Shown: positions 55,002 through 64,000 of the stretch, piece after piece
Position numbering within the stretch: the first letter of the stretch is position 1
How the letters are laid out: the number at the start of each line of letters is the position of its first letter
Origin: Branchiostoma belcheri
Taxonomy: Eukaryota; Chordata; Leptocardii; Amphioxiformes; Branchiostomatidae
Direction: 5' to 3'
Length of the DNA stretch: 64,000 bases
NCBI RefSeq assembly: GCF_001625305.1
Contig: NW_017803102.1
Span: 377,599-441,598, forward strand
Position numbers and translations under genes: made by a program
The notes under the pieces: model-generated
Database searches by the model: none
What the model was told of the DNA's origin: nothing
Seen by the model: only the letters and a program-made list of their open reading frames with translations

Positions 55002-55359
55002 TTAACAGCATCTAGTATAGTTTTTAGGGCTTGGAAACCCGATTTTTCAAAGTCAATATTCTAGTCATTTATCTACATAGTGAGTTGAAACCATCCCAAA
55101 GTATATTGACCCTCATAGAGCAAAAATGCTAAAAATTCTGACGCAAAATAGTTACTGGAAGGGCCCTGGGCAGATTTTAGGGTACCACCCAGAAAATAAA
55201 GATCTCTTGATGTAGATCTCTTCTTGGGGCGTAAATACCCAAACATGAAATACTGATTTAAATGTGCTAATGTGAAGCAGTATGTGTCAATATCATAAAG
55301 ATTGTCTTATTAGAATATTTCCAGTTTTGCTGCTCTGAAATCGCATTGGATGCCTTTAA
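55002..55359. mobile_element. TTAA-flanked TIR element M2, copy 3
   Basis: TTAA at 55002-55005 and 55356-55359. Left end CAGCATCTAGTATAGTTTT is more diverged than right end GAAATCGCATTGGATGCCT. Internal landmarks GGGTACCACCCAGAAAA and GTGAAGCAGTATGTGTC are kept. Confidence 0.85.
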
Positions 55360-55643
55360 CTTCAAACAATGAGTATTGTACATTCTATCACTAAGCTACA
55401 CCATTGATCGATGTTAATATACTCCTGCCCTACTTAGAGTACAGCGAATCAAGTGCATTCAGTCAATAAACCGATTTTTGATGATTTCTATATGTGCAGC
55501 GTCATGTTAATATTGAATCAGAGCGTGGCATGGTCTTTAATCATGGAGACTGGGTGTCAAATTTATTTTGTTTTTCTGACATCATTAATATGAGAAAAAG
55601 TATCGCCGTAGTTTATGATTTGTTCAACTGGCAATACCCCCCC
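55360..55643. other. Unannotated spacer up to the gap
   Basis: No feature; ends in a short C-run at the gap edge. Confidence 0.5.
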
Positions 55644-56072
55644 NNNNNNNNNNNNNNNNNNNNNNNNNNNNNNNNNNNNNNNNNNNNNNNNNNNNNNNNN
55701 NNNNNNNNNNNNNNNNNNNNNNNNNNNNNNNNNNNNNNNNNNNNNNNNNNNNNNNNNNNNNNNNNNNNNNNNNNNNNNNNNNNNNNNNNNNNNNNNNNNN
55801 NNNNNNNNNNNNNNNNNNNNNNNNNNNNNNNNNNNNNNNNNNNNNNNNNNNNNNNNNNNNNNNNNNNNNNNNNNNNNNNNNNNNNNNNNNNNNNNNNNNN
55901 NNNNNNNNNNNNNNNNNNNNNNNNNNNNNNNNNNNNNNNNNNNNNNNNNNNNNNNNNNNNNNNNNNNNNNNNNNNNNNNNNNNNNNNNNNNNNNNNNNNN
56001 NNNNNNNNNNNNNNNNNNNNNNNNNNNNNNNNNNNNNNNNNNNNNNNNNNNNNNNNNNNNNNNNNNNNNNNN
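55644..56072. other. Assembly gap (429 N)
   Basis: Run of N directly against the 53-bp minisatellite, so the missing sequence is probably more of that array. Confidence 1.
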
Positions 56073-56331
56073 CAGTAGAGCGAGTGAGGTAGTACAGTAG
56101 GGCGGCATACATCACTAGTACAGTACAGTAGAGCGAGTGAGCTAGTACAGTAGGGCGGCATACATCACTAGTACAGTACAGTAGAGCGAGTGAGCTAGTA
56201 CAGTAGGGCGACATACATCACTAGTACAGTACAGTAGAGCGAGTGAGCTAGTACAGTAGGGCGGCATACATCACTAGTACAGTACAGTAGAGCGAGTGAG
56301 CTAGTACAGTAGGGCGACATACATCACTAGC
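56073..56331. repeat. 53-bp minisatellite, five units
   Basis: Units CAGTAGAGCGAGTGAG start at 56073, 56126, 56179, 56232 and 56285. Each runs through AGTACAGTAGGGCG and CATACATCACTAG. A G/A alternation (GGCGGC or GGCGAC) is the main difference. It borders the gap, so total copy number is unknown. Confidence 0.97.
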
Positions 56332-56433
56332 CAGCCGGTAACGGATGGGCGTCGGGCAGCGCGGCCACAGCTCCGCTTATAATCGATAGTGGCCTATCAG
56401 GTGCACACACCGGCCAGCTTTAGCCATTTCCTA

Positions 56434-56634
56434 TTAGCGGGAACGCGGGGCATCAAGCACAAGTCCATAACCTGTAATGTGGTCTTTTCCATTCTTCCGC
56501 GCCACTGACTCCAGTTCAGGCACTCCTGCTTCCTCCGCCGAGGCGACCTTAGTGTTCACTGTCGGCAAATCTGGGCAGTCGCCATGGAGTCTATGCAGAA
56601 TGCAGCGAGTTGTAGACTTCATTTGGTCTGATCT
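56434..56634 (-). CDS. Candidate terminal exon, unrecognised protein
   Basis: Minus-strand block with a good acceptor (CTTCTTTTCATATCAG, ending 56635), then 66 codons to TAA at 56434-56436. The peptide includes RCILHRLHGDCPDLP, KVASAEEAGVPELESVARK and GYGLVLDAPRSR. Codon third positions in the middle are mostly G or C, unlike the AT-rich surroundings. No family recognised. Chance or decayed transposon sequence is possible. Confidence 0.28.
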   Translation of the reverse strand, partial: RSDQMKSTTRCILHRLHGDCPDLPTVNTKVASAEEAGVPELESVARKNGKDHITGYGLVLDAPRSR

Positions 56635-57904
56635 CTGATATGAAAAGAAGCGCCAGACCTACAGGAGACCCCGTTCACAGTTCAGAGTTCCCTGAAAGGA
56701 AGGGTAAGTCGTGAATAATCTTCGAAGATCCCGCTTGCATTAGCACGTCAAGGCGTGTCACACTCTGTTTGGTTGACCTTGTTGTCTTCTCACTTGGAGA
56801 ACGGCTTGTCGAGAGGCGAGTATGTTATAATGTTACAGTTTCCCTTGAGTTGGGTCGGTCACGTCCTGAGCAAAAATATCTGCTGTGGTGCATGTATAAG
56901 TTATTATATAAGTGAAATCCATGTTAAGATCCAGGAAGTTGGGGGAGGTATAACGTATGAACTGTCAGGAGAAGAGACTATGAAAAAAAGTATCAGGGCA
57001 TGGTAACTTGTCAATGACTGTTCATGGCAAGAATTAAACAAAAGTTAAAATGTAATTTGTTTTCTATTAGTTTCTGGTTCACAGATGTTAAATCTATCTC
57101 TGCTGATCATAGGCTGTTTATCAATGTGTATGATGTGCATTACCATATTCAATTATCTGTTGGTGCAATGGAAGCTCAAACTATTTTGGTAATATGCTGT
57201 GAAAAAGTCAACAAACAAATATAATCTCTAGGTATGTTACCTTGTGATAAGAGGCTTATTCACATGACGGATTGTACGATTCTACTGGTTCGTGGGTAAT
57301 GTTCTAAGACTGTACAGTAGATGGTTCAGAGAGACTTGGTGGCCACTAGTGCATGTAATACCCTGGATGAGTACATTCTCTGAGAAGTCTAATGTTAAAG
57401 TGATCCACATCAGTTCACTGCTGCATTAGGTGATACTGCTAAATAGCAGACTAATTTAAAAAAAATATGTTTTAAAACGACTTTGTTTTCTTACTTTAAG
57501 ATTCATGTGTTGACATTAACTGCTGTTCTACAGTTGACTTCGTGAACTTGATATGTATTTATTTTTGCATGTTATACATTATTGAGACAGTTTTATATTA
57601 AATATCACACTTTTAGTGTGTTTTTCTGTGTCTTAATTTACGTTGTTTTATTTCATTTTTTTCATTGCACATATATTTTTCGAATAGTCTAAAGAAGGCA
57701 TTAATAGTGTCCAAGAAATGGTTTAATTTTCCGCGGGATGCGTTTTTTATTTATTCGATGAACTAAATTGTTTGGGACACAACAAAAAAGCTGTGACAAC
57801 ATACCAATGATGATCCTGGAATTTCATGTTATTTGTTTAATATCTTTACTTGAATCACCAAAAAGCAGTTACTCAACTGTATATGATTTTGGAAACGGTC
57901 AGAC
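56635..57904. other. Unannotated AT-rich stretch
   Basis: About 1.3 kb without supported features. Confidence 0.5.
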
Positions 57905-57937
57905 GTTTCAGCTATATAATCCACTAGCTTTCGTCAG
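57905..57937 (-). ncRNA. Hammerhead-like hairpin, family H2, copy 2
   Basis: Minus strand: CTGACGA, A, stem AGCTA/TAGCT (57925-57929 and 57910-57914), GAAACGTCTGACCGTTTCC. Against copy 1 (AGGTAG/CTACCT), the third base pair has switched from G-C to C-G on both strands, a compensatory change. Confidence 0.4.
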
Positions 57938-58039
57938 TGACTGTGAGACCAGAGGAGAAATGCAGGTTTATAGGCACAACTATTGATTGATATGCAAATA
58001 AAGTGAAGGTAATTTTTGTAAGGGAACAAAAGTCAGACA
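57938..58039. other. Unannotated spacer
   Basis: No feature. Confidence 0.5.
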
Positions 58040-58310
58040 AGTCAAGACAAGATAATGCAAAAAATCCGCTGTACCAGATTGACATGTTAAAACTAAGAGT
58101 TCACATTATGTATTATGCCCCACGTACAGTTGACGCCCAAATTGCCCTCCCTTTCACTTATAAAAACAATGATGCTAGGATGTCATGTTATTTCTTGTAT
58201 TTCTTCACTTGAGCGTATTTTGTATCAGACTGACAGGCTAAAACTAAGAGTTCACATTATGTATTATGCCCCACAGTTGACGCCCAAATTGCCCTCCCTT
58301 TCACTTACAT
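58040..58310. repeat. Tandem duplication, about 150-bp period
   Basis: AAACTAAGAGTTCACATTAT, GTATTATGCCCCAC and GACGCCCAAATTGCCCTCCC occur near 58089 and 58239. Confidence 0.88.
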
Positions 58311-58534
58311 TAATTGCCGTACCGTCGGCTCTAATTAGTGTTAGTGCACGTTTGGGACCTCCCACATAATTCTGCTTATCGATTTAGTTTTGGAAATACC
58401 CTACTTGAAGACGCCTCATTATTTCCACTATTTCACTAATTGTCAGAAATGAAGCAGCTCGATCAGACTTTGCTAAATTAGGTTAGTGTGCGGAGTGAAC
58501 CACATTGCCATGAGGGATCAAATTTCATATTTAC

Positions 58535-58790
58535 CTCCATGAAAAATGGAGGTATTGTTTTTGGCGTGTCTGTGTGTGAGTGTGTGCGTGTGTGTGTGTG
58601 TCTGTCTGTGTGTTTGTGCTTCCTCACATTTGTAGTCAGCATAACTTCAGAACACCTTTATGGATTGTGATGATATTTAGTACTTTGGTAGGTCGTAGAA
58701 AGACAAAGGCCAAGTTTAAATATTGGCCTCCTGGTGGCTGACCTTGGTACTGCAGCAGAACTTCCGGTTTTTGTATCTTTTGTCCTTAAC
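58535..58790 (+). mobile_element. Dispersed repeat with hairpin start and (GT)n tract
   Basis: ACCTCCATGAAAAATGGAGGT is a hairpin, followed by ATTGTTTTTGGCGTGTCTGT, a GT-rich tract (about 58566-58620) and AGTCAGCATAACTTCAGAAC. I recall this arrangement from repeats in marine invertebrate genomes, but only one copy lies in the window. Confidence 0.45.
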
Positions 58791-60010
58791 ATGCTATGGT
58801 CTTGGTTTTTTTGGTGACATATAGCTTTTCCTGTTTTCTAGCAGCTTGTTTATACTGTTTTGTTTGGGTCTCTAATGATCATATACATGTGTCTAATTGA
58901 CACAATCAAATGGTTAAATTATCATTATTATTTTTGTTGAATATCACTATTTTCTTATATGTATTTACCTTTAGTAATGTTCACTTATGTTTACGTTCTA
59001 GTTAATTTGTTCCCACTTTTGTGTCTTTATTTATGGTTCCGTGGCTTATGTCTTTATTAGTTCTTGAGCTGTGTTCTTTTTTCTGTTTGTATCATATATC
59101 ATTTTGTGAAAAGCGAATAAAAAACATAAGAAAAAAATATTAGTTACAAACAATCATTGTATTTCTTGTGAAAGCTAGTGAAAGCGTTGGAAAATGATTT
59201 GAGCTTGTTCTGCAACGTTGACGACCTGCAGCTATCCTCCATTAAACCTGCTAAACCATTCCAGACTTTAATGTTACAGTGACCTATTTCAGATTGCGGA
59301 ATACCACCTATGGTGTTCGCCTAGCACGCAGAGTTTGTTTGAAGAATGGCACGTTTCGCTTTAGATATTGTATCGGAAATAACACATCTGTTCTCCTGTC
59401 ACGTCGGCTTATCTGGTATGTTAAAAGTCCTACGTTGGCATGTTCTTTACTTCCACAATATGTTTTCTGACAAAACCATCCGGAAATGAAAAAGGAAACT
59501 TCAATTTGCTACGCAGTTGTGTTGTGGTGAGAATTACAATATAAGGTGTTATTGATGTCGTCACGGTTTATGACTTCCCTTCCCGTGTAGCTGCTACACA
59601 TTCAACAATTACAGCTTTTCTCTCCTCATATGTCAACATGTTTAGGGTGTATCTTTGCATACCAGGGCTGTATTTGCTTTCATGGATAATTATGGGACAC
59701 AAGATAAGATCTTTCTCCATAGTAATGAAGCCTCGCTGGGCTGCTCAATCCCATTATCATCTACCTTAACGCACAAACGCCATTTTTCAATGGCTCATTT
59801 CAGTTCCCATCCTACGTGCTTCAGCGTCCTAGCTAGTAAGCTAATTCTCTCTGACCCTGTTTCTCGATCATTCCCGAAACAATTTAACTTCAGTCTTTGT
59901 AATTTACACATTGACCTTTTGAAATCCTGAACTGTAGTTTAATTTCGACCTAATCCCTGCGGGAAAATATAAGCAATCAATCCCGCAGGCCGCAGCGCTT
60001 TCCGTGATGA
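58791..60010. other. Unannotated AT-rich stretch
   Basis: About 1.2 kb; short open frames only. Confidence 0.5.
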
Positions 60011-60466
60011 CATGGTCCGAGGGCTCGAAATGCACCTTAACTTTAGTGCACCCAAATTTAGAGCTGTGCACCCATTTTTTTGTGTGTGTGGGTGCACCAC
60101 TGCACTCTAATATTTCCTTAGGTTTAAACGTATGTAAAGATGTTAAATGTGTAGTAGTTACAGCCTATTCTTAACATCCAAATGTCAGAAAAAATAATAC
60201 AATCATGGTTATAGTACTTTTCTTGAAATGAAGCATAATTATATTATGAAAAACTTAAACTTTTCTCCAACTCAAAATTTGAATCACCAGTTTTTCATAA
60301 TGTAATTTACCAACTCAGATGAACTTTCATGCTGAAGCATAATTATAGTTTTTGCTGACATTCTACTTGTCTTATCTTACATGGTCTTTTTGGTGCACCC
60401 AATTTTTTAGGTTGGGTGCACCAGTGCACCTATTCCCAAAAATGAATTTCGAGCCCTGCATGGTCC
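60011..60466. mobile_element. hAT-like TIR element M3, copy 2, perfect 8-bp duplication
   Basis: CATGGTCC at 60011-60018 and 60459-60466 flanks a 440-bp element. Its ends, GAGGGCTCGAAATGCAC and GAATTTCGAGCCCTG, are inverted repeats. GGTGCACC-type motifs cluster at both ends. The 8-bp duplication plus CAGGG termini support the hAT superfamily. It has no transposase. Confidence 0.88.
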
Positions 60467-60557
60467 CCAGGATCATAGGCTTGCACAAGGCGTAATTAAA
60501 ATTGTCTTCTCTGCTCAGCGGATTCAGAAACATCAGCCTCCATGTATATATTCACAT

Positions 60558-60806
60558 TCACAGCAACAGCTTGCAAAAAAGGTACTGAGAAATGCCAGGC
60601 CTCAAGGTGTATATATGTATGATTGAAACTTTTTCTATCCTTTTCCTCGTGCTGCACTTAAAGTACTGTACTTCTGATGACTTTGTTGAATGATGCACAT
60701 CTTTCACGTAGGCAAGTACTTTACATACAGGTTTTAGATCATCCGCTGTGATTTTGGGATCTATTAACGCTGGATTCCAAGCAGAAGAATTCAATTTTCC
60801 TGCACG
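60558..60806 (-). other. Unrecognised open frame, possible transposon protein scrap
   Basis: The minus frame AGKLNSSAWNPALIDPKITA, then VCKVLAYVKDVHHSTKSSEV and QYFKCSTRK, looks protein-like before turning random. The pattern of beta-strand-like KVLAYVK followed by YFKC could be the start of an OB-fold, but I cannot establish this. No ATG start and no convincing splice sites. Confidence 0.2.
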
Positions 60807-61885
60807 TCGAGCTGCTCATTCCCCGGGTTAACGTGATCTGTGCTTTCTCGTCTCAGATTGGGTATAAAGGACGCGATAAAGGTATGATAAAGAATGAGTG
60901 ATGCACTCGTAGGCCCGGAATAGAGAGAAAACGGAACATTCAGACATCACCACTTACCCTTGTAAGGGTATCGTCATTTCCGTCGCGAAGTCTTAGATAC
61001 TCCCACTCCAGACGACTAGTACCATTTTCTTAAAGCTTCATCTTAGACGGAGTGGCGCCGTTTCCAGCATTTACGAGGTCTCATGGACCATAGACGCGGC
61101 AATTGATGAGCGAACTGGCCAAAGGGCGGTGCTTTCTCTTTACATCCTGCATGATAGTCTGTCCCGGCCATTTGTATTGTACAGCTCTCTTCAATTTGCA
61201 TTGGTTTCTATTGGCACTTCAAGAGAGGTATACTGAGGCGGAGATACAAGCTGACAGCATGTCACAAAATGCTGTCACATCATCATCCGTCAGCGTCAAA
61301 TTATACATGAACTAGGCTGGTACGTCCTAGAACTTACAGGAAGTTTTATATGTCTTTCCACTATGATAAATATATATCGTAAATTCCCCGTAAGGCATCC
61401 AAGTAAATTTCTAATTTATAGAGACCGCTTATGGCCTATTATTATTCTGTTTTATTACTGCTTTATGGATGAAAAGAAACAGATGTCCGCTGCCTGTTAG
61501 TACGTCCGGCTATCGGATTGGCCCACATCAGTCGAATATGGTGGCCGTTAAATAGTCTGATGAATCCATGGATCAAAGGAATGTATTTTACGATTTTTTT
61601 TCGAAATACTCCTGCTGCAATAATCGTCCGTCCATGCCTTTTAATAAGTTTTGTTCTGGGATTGTTTCCTTAGACTACAAGCTTTTTATTGGGACTGAGT
61701 CTACGTTTTTAGAGTCCCTTGCGGAGCCCTATTTCTGCAGGATGAATAATGGGTGCGTTTTATGACTAAGTGCAGCGGATATCTCTCAAATATGCAAGAT
61801 TACGGAGAAGCAGCGGGACGACAGGAAAGAATCCCGGACGCCCCATTATGTCAGATGTGATCCACTCCGCGACGTCCTGTTTCAG
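60807..61885. other. Unannotated stretch
   Basis: A TATA-box-like GGGTATAAAGGACGCG (60860-60875) stands alone without a following gene. Otherwise nothing. Confidence 0.4.
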
Positions 61886-61889
61886 AAAC

Positions 61890-62580
61890 AGTAGAGCGCG
61901 ATGGGTGGGCGTGTGGCCCTCTGGGAGGTATACGTAATCACTATACACATATACAAACTATGTATATAAAAATTATACAAATATATATATAAAAAGTATA
62001 CATAAAAAGTATACAAACTAAAATGTGCCATTTTACAATTTAGAAAAACAAACTGTATCTGAAAACCATATTTCCATAGCTACCCTCAGGGAGGTATACA
62101 TAATCACTATACACAAATACACACTATGCATATAAAAATTATTCAAGTATACATATAAAAAGTATACAAACAAGATGTGCAATTTTACAATTAAAAAAAA
62201 ACTGAACTGTTTCAGGAATAGTAGAGCGGGATAGGTGGGCGTCTGTGGGAAAAAAAACCAAGGGAGGTAAACCTAATGACTATGCACAAATACAAACTAC
62301 GGAATATAGACATATATATAAATTATACAAAAATACATATAAAACGTATACATAAAAAGTACACAAACTGAAATGTTCCAGTTTACAATTTATAAAAACA
62401 AACTGAAACTGAAAACCATATTTTCATAGCTACCCTCAGGGAGGTATACCTAATCACCTATACCACATATACACACTATGTAATTATATAAAGATTACAC
62501 AAGTATACATATAAAAAGTAAACAAACTAAGATGTGCCATTTTGCAATTTAGAAAAACAAGCTGATACTGAAAACCATAT
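61890..62580. repeat. Tandem repeat, four units of about 170 bp
   Basis: GGAGGTATAC-like starts at 61924, 62090, 62263 and 62440, each followed by TAATCACTATACACA, ATATAAAAAGTATAC, ATGTGCCATTTTACAATTTA and CTGAAAACCATATTTC. A segment GTAGAGCGSGATRGGTGGGC precedes units 1 and 3, suggesting a two-unit higher-order period. Confidence 0.9.
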
Positions 62581-62779
62581 TTCACATAAAATTAGGCAAT
62601 GGTCGTAAACTTTCGATGGATAACTTAATGGTCCAAGAACCGTTGTCAGACAATTCATTTTAAGACAGTCCCGTTCCCTAAAGTGCAAGCCGCCTGAATA
62701 CGAATGATGCGTTGTTTGTCTTGTGTGTATGGTATCATTGGGGATACTATGTGTGTTCCGTCTTCTCATTTTATAATCA

Positions 62780-62905
62780 ATCTTTTTTTTGCAAAATCAT
62801 GCCAGAAGGCTATTGCTTTCACAGTCAAAGACACTACTCGGTACAACACAATAATAGTAGACAGACAGCTACTTGTCTGGATAAACTTATACTTCTACTC
62901 CTTCG
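62780..62905 (-). mobile_element. LINE-type 3' tail, family T1, copy 3
   Basis: Plus-strand TTTGCAAAATCATGCCAGAA, GGCTATTGCTTT and ACTTGTCTGGATAAAC match the tails at 45465 and 48590 in minus orientation. Confidence 0.6.
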
Positions 62906-62984
62906 CTTGCTATTATGAGGTTTGACTTCTTCTTTGAAGGCAGTGGATAATGAATAGTCCCACATTCTGCATAATGAGTGGGCT

Positions 62985-63610
62985 TTGTGATAGTGATATA
63001 TTATATAATTTATATCATGTTACGTCATACAATGATATGTGATTAATGTAATGCGGTCTAATTTTGTCTTCGCCGCGTTCTCTCGTGTTGTTGTTTTATT
63101 TTATCAGTGATTTCCATCTGTGGCACTCTTGATTCCTCCCAATCCTCCATTGCTCAAATGGCAAGCCCTGTTCATCATGCAGAATCGCATCGTCACCTTT
63201 ATCACTGGCGATACTACGTACGTTCCGTGGTGTCATTTTTATATAATTTATGAAGAACTATATTGCACGACAATTGCACATGGTACAATGTATGGCAAAC
63301 TGCATAAGGAAAATAACAAACAATAAAATAAATGTGTCGAATAACACCTAACATATCTTAATTACTCAAACAATAAGAGCTAGCACAAGTCTTTGATAAA
63401 GTGTTATAATCGAGTGGGCTAATCACAAGTTTCGGTATGTAGTGTTACGTCAAGCAATGATACGTAATTAATGTAATGTTGTCTTCTTGATCACGGTCAT
63501 CGTGTTCTCTTCTTGTTTTATTTCATCTGTGCCTCAGTTGATTCCCTCCATTGCTCAAACGGCAAGCCCTGTTCATCATGCGCAGTCGCATCGTCACCTT
63601 TACTCACATC
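62985..63610. repeat. Duplication, about 420-430-bp period
   Basis: GTTACGTCA-CAATGATA, ATTAATGTAATG, TCCATTGCTCAAAYGGCAAG and CCCTGTTCATCATGC, then CGCATCGTCACCTTTA, occur in order near 63019-63202 and 63445-63601. Confidence 0.85.
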
Positions 63611-64000
63611 TACGCTGGATCGATAAAACTTCCTTGACTCGGATTTCATTTTTGGCCCGAGTTATTGTTTATCAGTAATGCTGTTTTGTCGGCCATCAAT
63701 ACTGTTAATCAATACGTCTCCTGGGAGAGGAATAGACGTTTATCGATCGCGCTCTGGAGCATCAGTGGGTGTCATGTGAATCCTTATTGGCAAGTTCTGA
63801 TTCAGAGAAATGATTTTCGCGACGAAAGTTGAAAGCTTCTACATTATCAGAAGATTCCTCATTGTTCTTCGACAAAGGGTCATGTTAAGTGCATCAGGGT
63901 TCAATTTGCGGTGGCTGCCCTGGCCCTGGGTTGGGGAAATATTTATTTTTTGTGTCTTATTACACAATAGCTAATAACTTGTTATTTTATCTTTAAAAAA
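63611..64000. other. Unannotated end of window
   Basis: No feature seen. Confidence 0.5.

Noticed and set aside
55494-56214. Long open frames of 160-196 codons
   Set aside because: They consist almost entirely of assembly-gap N; the remainder is minisatellite.
60860-60875. TATA box as a core promoter
   Set aside because: Single motif with no downstream coding sequence or initiator that I can support.

Overview
The window looks like non-coding, AT-leaning DNA from an invertebrate animal genome. There is no operon structure, no bacterial or phage gene and no full-length open reading frame. What fills it is degenerate retrotransposon tails, tRNA-derived SINEs, short terminal-inverted-repeat (TIR) elements, minisatellites, microsatellites and many two- to four-copy tandem duplications, plus two assembly gaps (25491-25535 and 55644-56072). 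My best guess from general familiarity with such repeats is a cephalochordate (Branchiostoma-like) scaffold, but nothing in the sequence alone proves the species.

Layout. 1-10 kb: SINE copies, an inverted-repeat element (6889-7096), a TIR element with a triplicated left arm (7613-7902), and nuclear-receptor-type half-site clusters. 10-25 kb: a second SINE family, a LINE 3' end followed by a 12-unit 50-bp minisatellite (11.4-12.3 kb), two copies of a hairpin-bearing retroelement tail, a satellite array interrupted twice by the same TIR element (15.7-17.3 kb), a LINE ORF2 C-terminal scrap, a SINE with clean target-site duplications, and the inverted LINE-minisatellite copy (23.7-24.3 kb). 25-35 kb: gap-associated tandem repeats, the first of three TTAA-flanked elements, a 10-unit array at 29.5-31.2 kb, then a more GC-rich stretch (about 31.2-33.4 kb) with two DR1 elements, a CTCF-like site and LINE and SINE scraps. 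35-50 kb: more TIR elements, an unusual A-B-A'-B' inverted-repeat block at 43.6-43.73 kb, a LINE zinc-finger tail, a triplicated dispersed repeat (45.7-46.6 kb) and a decayed coding-like block (47.3-47.9 kb). 50-64 kb: a textbook SINE insertion, an 83-bp-arm foldback, two weak candidate exons (52349-52510 and 56434-56634, both minus strand), two hAT-like elements, a 53-bp minisatellite next to the large gap, and tandem repeats to the end.

The most interesting signals are: (1) two unrelated dispersed families that share a hammerhead-like layout, CTGANGA-A-stem-GAAAC, whose stem shows compensatory base changes between copies; (2) a LINE whose 3' end expands into a 50-bp minisatellite with no stop codon in any of the three forward frames; (3) the A-B-A'-B' inverted repeat block. 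No complete host gene can be supported; the candidate exons are low confidence.
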